Assembly: GCA_030630315.1 (NCBI GenBank)
Contig: DAOVNI010000086.1
Location: 1-7,016 of the forward strand
DNA from: Phycisphaerae bacterium
GTDB taxonomy: Bacteria > Planctomycetota > Phycisphaerae > Sedimentisphaerales > Anaerobacaceae
Direction of reading: 5' to 3'
Length of the DNA: 7,016 nucleotides
The notes beneath the pieces were generated by a model. It was not told the DNA's origin and did not search any database. It saw nothing but the letters and a program-made list of their open reading frames with translations. Shown here piece after piece: positions 1 through 4,806 of the stretch. The translations under genes and the position numbers were made by a program. Every line of letters starts with the position of its first letter. Position 1 is the stretch's first letter.

Positions 1-90
1 GCTCTTGCTGAGCTGAGCAAGAAGGCCGAGCAGAAGCCGGCAGGGAAAAATAATAATATTGGTGGGGGTGGGCAGGTCAAAAAAGATTAA
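1..90 (+). CDS. C-terminal tail of an unidentified protein (5' end outside window)
   Basis: Frame 1 is open from the window edge and stops at TAA 88-90, giving the last 29 residues of a protein that begins upstream. The visible part is hydrophilic and low in complexity: an alanine/lysine/glutamate helix-like stretch, then an Asn/Gly-rich segment (NNNIGGGG) and a lysine-rich end (QVKKD). This is typical of a disordered tail and no domain can be recognised. The stop lies just after a run of six A (79-84). In the -1 frame the reading would stay open for another 37 codons, to 197, with protein-like composition, so the true C-terminus is uncertain. Position and strand fit a gene cotranscribed with the two-component pair downstream. 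Confidence 0.55.
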   Translation, partial: ALAELSKKAEQKPAGKNNNIGGGGQVKKD

Positions 91-93
91 CCG

Positions 94-125
94 CACCTGT
101 GCCTGCGCAACCACAGGTGCAGGCA
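94..125 (+). repeat. Strong hairpin with two interlocking inverted repeats
   Basis: CACCTGTG (94-101) is perfectly complementary to CACAGGTG (112-119). TGCCTGC (100-106) is also complementary to GCAGGCA (119-125). The arms overlap in A-B-A'-B' order with no linker, so the two helices are alternatives rather than a feasible pseudoknot. There is no T-run after them, so this is not an ordinary intrinsic terminator. The first stem starts 8 nt after the AAAAAAG at 79-85. Confidence 0.5.
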
Positions 126-197
126 GGGGACGCAAAGAACGCTGAGGAAACATTAAAATTAAAGTCAGCGAGCTCGGCGGTGAAGAGCGGAAAATAA
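99..197 (+). other. Short ORF, possibly the -1 frame continuation of the gene ending at 90
   Basis: From GTG 99 this frame reads 32 residues to TAA 195-197. It also stays open leftwards past position 79, so a -1 shift within the A-run would fuse it to the preceding gene. The product is rich in Pro, Gln and Ala, then charged (NAEETLKLKSASSAVK). The last part closely matches the peptide read in the kinase frame around 284-343, with a stop codon in place of one residue there. That protein-level similarity suggests real or formerly coding sequence. No Shine-Dalgarno supports independent initiation. It could be a frameshifted extension, a gene remnant or chance. Confidence 0.25.
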
Positions 198-200
198 GTG
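128..200 (+). repeat. Imperfect direct repeat, copy 1
   Basis: This stretch matches 287-350. The core ATTAAAATTAAAGTC is followed by a shared GGTG and AAAATAAGTG. Mismatches are scattered, and an 8-nt insertion is present here. The similarity weakens to the left of position 152. At protein level copy 1 reads NAEETLKLKSASSAVK, against NAEK-stop-LKLKSADSTVK in copy 2. Confidence 0.6.
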
Positions 201-314
201 CAGCAGTTTGTAGCTGGTTTTGTTACTGCTTTATTGGCTGTCACGCCGGCCGGTTGTTTGTGCACAAAAGCGACTTTGAATAATCAGCCGCAAATAATGC
301 AGAAAAGTAATTGA
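198..314 (+). CDS. Possible 38-residue lipoprotein-like peptide
   Basis: GTG 198 immediately follows the TAA at 195-197 and the frame runs to TGA 312-314. The N-terminus has a hydrophobic segment (VAGFVTALLAV) followed by TPAGC at residues 16-20, which resembles a lipobox with Cys20, and then a short polar tail. The n-region lacks the usual positive charge and the mature part would be only 19 residues. The last four bases (TTGA) overlap the TTG at 311 of the kinase, a layout seen in translationally coupled genes. There is no clear Shine-Dalgarno. It may equally be an accident inside a degenerate duplicated region. Confidence 0.25.
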   Translation: MQQFVAGFVTALLAVTPAGCLCTKATLNNQPQIMQKSN

Positions 315-350
315 AATTAAAGTCGGCGGACTCGACGGTGAAAATAAGTG
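287..350 (+). repeat. Imperfect direct repeat, copy 2 (overlaps kinase start)
   Basis: This is the second copy of the 128-200 repeat, offset by 158 nt at its left end and 150 nt at its right end because of the 8-nt indel. It covers the first codons of the kinase (LKLKSADSTVKIS). In this frame TAA 308-310 interrupts the reading just before TTG 311, where copy 1 has ACA. Confidence 0.6.
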
Positions 351-1033
351 TTGAAGAATTAGGCAAGTTGACGGGCGAGCTTGCCCACGAGATCAAAAAT
401 CCCCTATCGACTATCAAGATTAACTTGAAACTGACAGCCGAAGAGCTGGAGCGCTCGAATTTAGATAAGACTGACCAGAGGTTCACAAGGGCGCTGAGGA
501 AAATAGCTGTTATACAAAAAGAAACGGACAGACTTGAGCGGATTCTCGACGGCTTCCTGCGGTATGTTGGCAGGACCGAATTGCAGTTGGCAAGTGTTGA
601 TATAAACTCACTTATCAGTGATATGATTGATTTTTATTCGCCCCAGGCGCACAGCCATTCGATAATCATCCGGCAGCAATTGTATGACAAGCCGCTTGTT
701 TGCAAGGCCGACGAAAGTATGCTAAAACAGGCAATATTGAATCTGTTTATCAACGCCCGGCAGGCTATGAGCGATGGCGGGGAATTGATAATAAGAACGG
801 ACCGGCATAAGAAAGATGCAGTGATTCAAATTAGCGATACCGGCAGTGGTATTGCCCCTGACAAATTGCCGCACATTTTCGATGTTTATTACTCGTCCCG
901 GCCGCAGGGAAGCGGATTAGGTTTGCCGACGGCAAAAAAGATAGTCGAAGCGCATAACGGTACGATAACCGTTGACAGTGAGCCGGGCAAAGGGACCTCA
1001 TTTACGATAAGATTACCCCTCCAGAGGCGGTAA
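311..1033 (+). CDS. Soluble two-component sensor histidine kinase (NtrB-like)
   Basis: This is a cytoplasmic histidine kinase of 240 residues that should autophosphorylate and pass the phosphate to the regulator encoded 12 nt downstream. The HisKA dimerisation domain spans about 15-90, with H-box ELAHEIKNPLS and phospho-acceptor His26. The HATPase_c domain spans about 130-237: N-box with Asn144 and Asn148, G1 box DTGSGI (176-181), F-box Phe190, and G2 box GSGLGL (200-205). No membrane helix, PAS or other sensor domain is present, so the signal probably comes through a protein partner or an intrinsic cue. TTG 311 is preceded by an in-frame TAA. GTG 338 is an alternative start that would trim the duplicated LKLKSA segment. 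Neither has a good Shine-Dalgarno. The family and function are secure; the exact start is not. Confidence 0.93.
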   Translation: MKLKSADSTVKISVEELGKLTGELAHEIKNPLSTIKINLKLTAEELERSNLDKTDQRFTRALRKIAVIQKETDRLERILDGFLRYVGRTELQLASVDINSLISDMIDFYSPQAHSHSIIIRQQLYDKPLVCKADESMLKQAILNLFINARQAMSDGGELIIRTDRHKKDAVIQISDTGSGIAPDKLPHIFDVYYSSRPQGSGLGLPTAKKIVEAHNGTITVDSEPGKGTSFTIRLPLQRR

Positions 1034-1045
1034 GGTATCAATTTG

Positions 1046-2440
1046 ATGAGTAGCGATATTGTAGTTTTGGTTGTTGACGATGAGCGCGACCACGCCGACG
1101 GAATTGCCGAAGCGCTTGAGAAGTTGTACACAAAGCGCGCAAAGACGATTACTGTTTACAACGGCAAAGACGCTTTGGAAATCCTCCGCGAGCAAACAGT
1201 CGATGTTGTCGTTACCGATTTGAAATTGGGCGGTGATATTGACGGGCTGGCCATACTCGAAGAGGCCAGGAAGCATAACGGCAGGACGGAAGTGATTTTA
1301 ATAACTGCATACGCAACCATTGATACCTGTAAGGAAGCAATAAGGCGGGGGGCATACGATTATCTTGTCAAGCCGATTGATATTGACCAGCTTCGCACAC
1401 TCGTGGGCCAGGCGAGCCGGAAAGCTTCGGCTGCAATTCAGCGTGACAAACAGAAGCCAACAACGGGCAAAGGGCGCTTCGAATTTGAGGGTATGCGGGG
1501 CACGAACCCTGCAATGGAGGGAATATTCGAGGTCTTGCGGCGTGTGGCGCCAACCAATATATCCGTCCTGATTGAAGGCCAATCCGGTACAGGCAAGGAG
1601 CTGCTGGCAAGGGCGATTCACAACAATTCACAACGCCGGGACAAGCCATTTCGGCCGATAAATTGTGCCGGCCTGAGTGAAACTTTACTCGAGAGTGAAT
1701 TGTTCGGCCACGTCAAAGGTGCCTTTACCGGCGCGACCGGCGACAGAAAGGGATTGTTCGAGGTAGCTGATAAAGGGACACTGCTCCTGGATGAAATCGG
1801 TGATATGCCGCTGAATATGCAGGCCAAACTGCTGCGTGTTCTCGAAGATGGTATTGTTATACCGGTGGGCTCTCATAAACCGACCGTAGTGGATGTCCGC
1901 ATCATTAGCACAACAAACCATGATTTGACGGAGCTTATAGAAGAGAAGAAATTCAGGCAGGATTTGTACTTTAGAATCAAGGGCGTGAACATTTCTGTGC
2001 CGGCCCTGCGCGACAGGGCGGAAGATATACCGGCTTTTGTGAAATATTTTCTCGAAGAAGCCACTGCGGAAATCGGCTCGGCGGTTACCGGCATAACGGA
2101 AGCGGCTCTGATGATTCTTATGAGCTATGATTGGCCTGGTAACATTCGCCAGCTTCGAAACTGTATCAGGACGATGGTTGTAATGTGCGACAGGGACAAG
2201 CTGGACGTGCAGGACATACCGCCTGAAATAGTACAGAGGCGGCAGTTGGCTGCCCCCACTGCTGGTTTGCACCAGCAAACCGTGGGGGAAGATTTGGCGG
2301 GCGTGTCGCTGAATGAGCTGGAAAAACAGGCTATTATAGACACATTAGCGAAGACTGGCAACAACCGCGAAAAAGCCGCTAAAATCCTCGGCATCGGCGA
2401 AAGAACTCTATACCGAAAAATTAAGGAATACAAGATTTAG
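1046..2440 (+). CDS. Sigma-54-dependent NtrC-family response regulator
   Basis: A 464-residue transcriptional activator and partner of the kinase just upstream. The receiver domain (about 4-120) has the acidic pair Asp11/Asp12, phospho-acceptor Asp58 (VVVTDLKL), Thr87 and Lys109. The AAA+ domain (about 148-375) has Walker A GQSGTGKE (178-185), the sigma-54-contacting GAFTGA loop (225-230) and Walker B LLLDE (246-250). A Fis-type helix-turn-helix fills the last 40 or so residues (NNREKAAKILGI, RTLYRKI). All parts needed for phosphorylation, ATP hydrolysis and contact with RpoN are intact. ATG 1046 is chosen over TTG 1043 because TAAGG at 1031-1035, overlapping the kinase stop, is suitably spaced. 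The regulated promoters are not evident in this window. Confidence 0.96.
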   Translation: MSSDIVVLVVDDERDHADGIAEALEKLYTKRAKTITVYNGKDALEILREQTVDVVVTDLKLGGDIDGLAILEEARKHNGRTEVILITAYATIDTCKEAIRRGAYDYLVKPIDIDQLRTLVGQASRKASAAIQRDKQKPTTGKGRFEFEGMRGTNPAMEGIFEVLRRVAPTNISVLIEGQSGTGKELLARAIHNNSQRRDKPFRPINCAGLSETLLESELFGHVKGAFTGATGDRKGLFEVADKGTLLLDEIGDMPLNMQAKLLRVLEDGIVIPVGSHKPTVVDVRIISTTNHDLTELIEEKKFRQDLYFRIKGVNISVPALRDRAEDIPAFVKYFLEEATAEIGSAVTGITEAALMILMSYDWPGNIRQLRNCIRTMVVMCDRDKLDVQDIPPEIVQRRQLAAPTAGLHQQTVGEDLAGVSLNELEKQAIIDTLAKTGNNREKAAKILGIGERTLYRKIKEYKI

Positions 2441-2441
2441 G

Positions 2442-2525
2442 GGTGCCTCGCCAGCTTGCCCTGTGGGCACGCTTTTTTAGTACAATATACGACATACGAA
2501 CCCTGTGCGAGAGAGTTGTCGTTAA
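2442..2525 (+). repeat. Two-box dispersed repeat, copy 1
   Basis: Box A (GGTGCCTCGCCAGC, 2442-2455) and box B (2505-2525, starting GTGCGAGAGAG and ending GTTGTCGTTAA) recur exactly at 3457-3470 and 3504-3524. The material between the boxes differs in length and sequence but contains a hairpin in both copies. In this copy that hairpin is the terminator of the regulator gene. Confidence 0.8.
2457..2478 (+). terminator. Intrinsic terminator of the two-component operon
   Basis: TGCCC (2457-2461) and GGGCA (2465-2469) form a GC-rich 5-bp stem with a TGT loop, followed after CGC by six T (2473-2478). It starts 17 nt after the regulator stop codon. An alternative longer-range stem (GTGCC 2443-2447 with GGCAC 2466-2470) is also possible. 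Confidence 0.65.
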
Positions 2526-2549
2526 GAAAAATGCGTTTATAGTATTTTA

Positions 2550-2578
2550 TTGACGGATTAGAAAATTTTGGGTAGTGT
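2550..2578 (+). promoter_or_regulatory. Candidate sigma-70-type promoter for the small basic protein
   Basis: TTGACG (2550-2555) is separated by 17 nt from TAGTGT (2573-2578). The -35 is good and the -10 is weak, with only TA and the final T matching. It lies 73 nt ahead of the ATG at 2651, on the correct strand and after the operon terminator. Confidence 0.4.
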
Positions 2579-2650
2579 ATGGTTCGAAAGTGGTGCGTCG
2601 CGAGGACAGATTAAGAAATAAAAGTCATTTTCAAGCAAGGAGAAACAGAT

Positions 2651-2758
2651 ATGGGCGATAAGGGGAAAAAAGATAAAGGCAAAAGAGAACATCAGAAAAA
2701 GGCCCAGCTTAATCCAAAGGAAAAACGAAAATTAAAAAGGGAAAAGAAGAATAAATAA
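2651..2758 (+). CDS. Small lysine-rich protein, 35 residues
   Basis: ATG 2651 follows AAGGAG (2636-2641) at ideal spacing, one of the best ribosome binding sites in the window. The product is about half Lys and Arg, with scattered Glu and Asp, and reads like one charged helix (KEKRKLKREKKNK at the end). There are no Cys residues and no hydrophobic core. Very similar small, highly basic hypothetical proteins occur in many bacteria; nucleic-acid or ribosome binding is plausible but unproven. It is too short for most gene callers. A monocistronic unit is likely: its own promoter candidate lies upstream, and a hairpin and a new promoter follow. Confidence 0.8.
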   Translation: MGDKGKKDKGKREHQKKAQLNPKEKRKLKREKKNK

Positions 2759-2778
2759 TTGCCCCGTGGTGTTCACAG

Positions 2779-2802
2779 TCCGGTCGATGGGCTTTGACCG
2801 GA
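2779..2802 (+). repeat. Inverted repeat between the two small genes
   Basis: TCCGGTC (2779-2785) and GACCGGA (2796-2802) form a 7-bp stem with a 10-nt loop. No T-run follows, so it is a weak terminator candidate for the gene ending at 2758. Its right arm contains most of the -35 element of the next promoter. Confidence 0.45.
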
Positions 2803-2822
2803 GTTTATACAGACTGTATAAT
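2794..2822 (+). promoter_or_regulatory. Near-consensus sigma-70 promoter of the 82-residue membrane protein
   Basis: TTGACC (2794-2799), a 17-nt spacer and a perfect TATAAT (2817-2822). The predicted start of transcription is near 2829, giving a leader of about 30 nt that carries AAAGGAG (2844-2850) in front of ATG 2858. Confidence 0.75.
2805..2821. promoter_or_regulatory. Palindromic operator overlapping the -10 element
   Basis: TTATACAGACTGTATAA is a perfect dyad: two 8-base arms around one central A. It occupies the end of the spacer and most of the -10, where a dimeric repressor would block RNA polymerase. The half-site TTATACAG does not let me name the regulator. Confidence 0.55.
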
Positions 2823-2857
2823 TATTGTTGGATGCAGAAAGATAAAGGAGAAATATC

Positions 2858-3106
2858 ATGGATATGGATATTCAGACACTAACAGCATTTTTTATGTGGT
2901 GTACGATTCTGAACGTGGCATTGCTGCTTCTCTCGTCGCTAATCTGTCTCTGTGCCGCAGATTGGGCCTACCGAATACACAGCAAATGGTTCTCCATTTC
3001 CCGAGAAACCTTCAACGTGGCGATATACTCGTTCCTCGGACTATACAAGGTATTGATCTTTGTGTTCAGTCTTATTCCCTACATAGCTTTGTTGCTCGTC
3101 GCATAA
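2858..3106 (+). CDS. Small two-helix membrane protein resembling DUF6868
   Basis: An 82-residue integral membrane protein of unknown function. A first hydrophobic segment (about 8-34, TAFFMWC start) and a second (about 54-81) flank a short polar, basic loop with the sequence DWAYRIHSKWFSISRE (35-50). The overall pattern, including MDIQTLTAFFMWC and SKWF.ISRE.FN, matches what I remember of the DUF6868 family; no search was run. AAAGGAG (2844-2850) lies 7 nt before ATG 2858. A second in-frame ATG two codons later is less well spaced. It is transcribed from its own promoter with an overlapping palindromic operator, so expression looks switchable. No catalytic residues are apparent. Confidence 0.85.
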   Translation: MDMDIQTLTAFFMWCTILNVALLLLSSLICLCAADWAYRIHSKWFSISRETFNVAIYSFLGLYKVLIFVFSLIPYIALLLVA

Positions 3107-3116
3107 ATTCGACGAG
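3095..3116 (+). repeat. Inverted repeat across the stop codon of the membrane protein gene
   Basis: CTCGTCG (3095-3101) and CGACGAG (3110-3116) form a 7-bp stem with an 8-nt loop that includes the TAA at 3104-3106. Few T follow, so termination here is doubtful. It may aid mRNA stability. Confidence 0.4.
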
Positions 3117-3139
3117 TCCTTCGACTGGCTCAGGATAAG
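3117..3139 (+). repeat. REP-like dispersed sequence (CCTTCGACTGGCTCAGG type)
   Basis: The core CCTTCGACTGGCTCAGG (3118-3134) is one base away from a sequence I recall recurring in intergenic regions of many environmental bacterial genomes (CCTTCGACAGGCTCAGG). It has weak dyad symmetry (TCCT with AGGA). It is not repeated elsewhere in this window. Confidence 0.4.
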
Positions 3140-3187
3140 TATTGAAGGAAAAAACTCGACGCCCCACCTCGCCTCAATGCCTGTTAG

Positions 3188-3206
3188 CCCCCGGCACTGT
3201 CGGGGG
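3188..3206 (+). terminator. Strong GC hairpin, probable terminator of the membrane protein gene
   Basis: CCCCCG (3188-3193) and CGGGGG (3201-3206) form a 6-bp GC stem with a 7-nt loop, followed by TTGTAATT. The stem is very stable but the T-tract is imperfect, and it lies 82 nt past the stop codon. It could act in either direction. Confidence 0.45.
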
Positions 3207-3210
3207 TTGT

Positions 3211-3270
3211 AATTCCTGCGCAGGCAGGAATCCATTTTGTTGTCATTCCCAGCGAAGCCGAAGAATCTCA
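3211..3270 (+). repeat. Tandem pair of REP-like palindromic sequences
   Basis: ATTCCTGC (3212-3219) and GCAGGAAT (3224-3231) form a perfect 8-bp stem with a GCAG loop, followed by CCA. Next comes TGTCATTCCCAGCGAAG (3241-3257), then CCGAAGAATCTCA. Both resemble two widespread intergenic repeat families as I remember them (TTCCTGCG...GCAGGAATCCA and GTCATTCTGAGCGAAGCGAAGAATCT). No transposase that might spread them is seen in the window. Confidence 0.5.
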
Positions 3271-3345
3271 ACCCTCAATCTCGAAGATCCGGCGTCTGTT
3301 TGACGGAGTAAATCGTAAATTGAAAATAGTAAATCTAAAATCCCC

Positions 3346-3374
3346 TTGACACATTAAGACCTTTCTGGTATTTT
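3346..3374 (+). promoter_or_regulatory. Near-consensus sigma-70 promoter upstream of the SIR2-like gene
   Basis: Consensus TTGACA (3346-3351), a 17-nt spacer and TATTTT (3369-3374, five of six to consensus). Transcription would start near 3381, about 236 nt before ATG 3617. The only nearer object is a 34-codon ORF starting at 3384. The promoter therefore makes either a long leader for the SIR2-like gene or a separate short transcript. Confidence 0.65.
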
Positions 3375-3383
3375 ACCCCCTTA

Positions 3384-3488
3384 ATGATAACAGCACCTGG
3401 CAGATCAAACAGCATCGAAAAAATGAAATGCGAGATACTAAATCGGCGGAAATTGCGGTGCCTCGCCAGCACGCTTTCGGGCTGCTGA
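3384..3488 (+). CDS. Possible leaderless 34-residue ORF
   Basis: ATG 3384 is about 3 nt after the predicted transcription start of the promoter at 3346-3374 and runs to TGA 3486-3488. The peptide is basic and Cys-containing (MITAPGRSNSIEKMKC at the start, NRRKLRCLASTLSGC at the end). Its last third is encoded by the dispersed repeat, which argues against a conserved protein. It might be a leader peptide or chance. Confidence 0.2.
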   Translation: MITAPGRSNSIEKMKCEILNRRKLRCLASTLSGC

Positions 3489-3524
3489 CATGGACGTAGG
3501 TTAGTGCGAGAGAGTTGTCGTTAA
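3457..3524 (+). repeat. Two-box dispersed repeat, copy 2
   Basis: Box A (3457-3470) and box B (3504-3524) are identical to those at 2442-2455 and 2505-2525, but 16 nt closer together. Between them, CAGCA (3467-3471) pairs with TGCTG (3483-3487), extended by GC/GC around a bulged C, making a hairpin unlike the one in copy 1. It lies in the predicted leader of the SIR2-like gene. Confidence 0.8.
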
Positions 3525-3616
3525 AGTGTTTGTTTTGGCGGGAATTGAGGGTTCTGTGGTTTGATAATCCAATGTGAAAAAAAACAAGTGAATTTCCCGA
3601 ATAAGAATAAACCAAT

Positions 3617-4657
3617 ATGAAAGAACGTGCTTACAACAGATATGCTTTAAGCATTAAACGACCTCATCTTGTTCTACTTGGGGCCGGAGCAAGTAAGGCA
3701 GCGTTTCCAAATGGCGAAAAGAACAGTTTAAAAATGCCTTTGATGGATGATTTTGTTGAAACAGTAAATGGACTTTCAGATTACCTTGATGAATACGGAA
3801 TCGATTATAAAGGGCAAAACTTTGAGGATTTGTATAGTTCCCTGTATGACAACTCCAAATATAATGATATCCGGCAAAATATCGAAGAATTAATTTATGA
3901 TTATTTTGCACTTATGGAATTGCCTGATGAACCAACTTTATACGACCATCTTGTTTTGTCATTAACAGGTCGGGATGTGATAGCCACATTTAATTGGGAC
4001 CCCTTTATATGGCAGGCTATGTGCAGAAACTATCATCGAGTGGGCGATAACAATCTTCCTCACCCACTTTACTTGCACGGTAATACGGCAGTAGGAGTAT
4101 GCACGGAGCACGAAAAAATACAAATCGGCCACAAAGGTCATCTGTGCTCAAAATGCAGGATGCCTCTTGGGAGAAGCAAATTATTGTATCCAATCGGCAA
4201 AAAAGATTACAACTCCGACCCATATATCAAGAGCAGTTGGAATGGAGTAAAATCCTGCTTGGAGAGTGCATATATGTTTACTATTTTTGGATATGGTGCC
4301 CCATCCTCAGATGTTGAGGCTGTCGATTTACTAAGTGAAGCGTGGGGAGATAAATACAAACGGAATATGGAACAGATTGGAGTGGTTGACATCGTAGACG
4401 AAAATGCCCTGTGTAAGCGATGGGATAGATTCATTCACACCCACCATTACGACGCCCATAGTGATTTCTATTCCTCAATGATTGGCAAGTGCAGCAGACG
4501 AAGTGCTGATGCTTCCTTCAATGCTAATTATAACTGTATTGCTTGGGAGGAATACCCAATACCCAAGAATGCATCGTGGGATGAGTTGGATGAATGGTTA
4601 AAGCCATATATCGAAGTTGAAAATAATGCATGGCTGCGGGAAAACGACTCAAGTTGA
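3617..4657 (+). CDS. SIR2-like protein, probable NAD-binding or NAD-cleaving, with zinc knuckle
   Basis: A 346-residue protein with a Sir2-type Rossmann core. The nucleotide-binding loop LVLLGAGAS lies at 18-26. TFNWD (124-128) carries Asn126 and YLHG (152-155) carries His154, the positions used for catalysis in bacterial SIR2 NADases such as ThsA. FGYGAPSSD (224-232) matches the conserved late Gly/Ser/Asp motif. Between the His and this motif, C162, H165, C177 and C180 form a CxxH...CxxC pattern that could bind zinc. There is no signal peptide, membrane helix or fused sensor or effector domain; the C-terminal 100 residues are unassigned. ATG 3617 has no good Shine-Dalgarno. The region is AT-rich compared with the left half of the window and is followed by a helical-protein gene, a layout suggestive of a defence island. 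NADase activity is inferred, not shown. Confidence 0.8.
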   Translation: MKERAYNRYALSIKRPHLVLLGAGASKAAFPNGEKNSLKMPLMDDFVETVNGLSDYLDEYGIDYKGQNFEDLYSSLYDNSKYNDIRQNIEELIYDYFALMELPDEPTLYDHLVLSLTGRDVIATFNWDPFIWQAMCRNYHRVGDNNLPHPLYLHGNTAVGVCTEHEKIQIGHKGHLCSKCRMPLGRSKLLYPIGKKDYNSDPYIKSSWNGVKSCLESAYMFTIFGYGAPSSDVEAVDLLSEAWGDKYKRNMEQIGVVDIVDENALCKRWDRFIHTHHYDAHSDFYSSMIGKCSRRSADASFNANYNCIAWEEYPIPKNASWDELDEWLKPYIEVENNAWLRENDSS

Positions 4658-4720
4658 GAGAGAAATGCGGTACGATGAGCAGAAAAAATCTGCGTAGCGA
4701 AAATCGACAGTTTCATTTGA

Positions 4721-4753
4721 GCGAAGTTTCGCCGTAGCTTATCCGAAGGCGGG
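4721..4753 (+). repeat. REP-like dispersed hairpin between the SIR2-like and helical genes
   Basis: CGCC (4730-4733) pairs with GGCG (4748-4751), extended by two T-G pairs, and the overlapping GCGA (4721-4724) pairs with TCGC (4729-4732). The phrase CGCCGTAGCTTATCCGAAGG resembles a repeat I recall from intergenic regions of many environmental genomes. Just upstream, GCAGA (4679-4683) and TCTGC (4689-4693) form another small hairpin. Confidence 0.4.
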
Positions 4754-4806
4754 CAAAACACTGTCCTACAATATCTAAAATTGAATAATAATAGGTTGGA
4801 TACAAT

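Larger units (their letters stand above)
3107..3616. other. Gene-poor stretch of repeats and regulatory DNA
   Basis: No convincing protein gene lies here. From left to right it holds an inverted repeat, three REP-like dispersed sequences with a strong hairpin, an A/T-rich run of AAAT and TAAAT words (about 3310-3340), a near-consensus promoter, the second copy of the two-box repeat and an AT-rich leader before the SIR2 gene. A larger reverse-strand reading frame at 3373-3615 crosses the repeat and has no recognisable domain. Confidence 0.6.

Noticed and set aside
94..125. H-type pseudoknot formed by the two interlocking inverted repeats
   Set aside because: Both crossing loops would be zero nucleotides long across an 8-bp helix, which is sterically impossible; alternative hairpins are more likely.
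2465..2480. Sigma-54-like -24 element GGGCACG after the regulator gene
   Set aside because: There is no GC at the -12 position; the bases belong to the terminator stem and T-run.
2794..3138. Longer forward frame overlapping the membrane protein gene
   Set aside because: It starts inside the promoter, lacks a ribosome binding site, and the overlapping 2858-3106 frame has a clear one plus a family-like sequence.
3373..3615. Reverse-strand frame of 80 codons crossing the two-box repeat
   Set aside because: Start-site support and domains are absent, and the frame crosses repeat DNA and an A/T-rich leader.
4781..4806. Promoter TTGAAT/TACAAT just before the helical-protein gene
   Set aside because: The spacer is only 14 nt and the -10 would abut the start codon.
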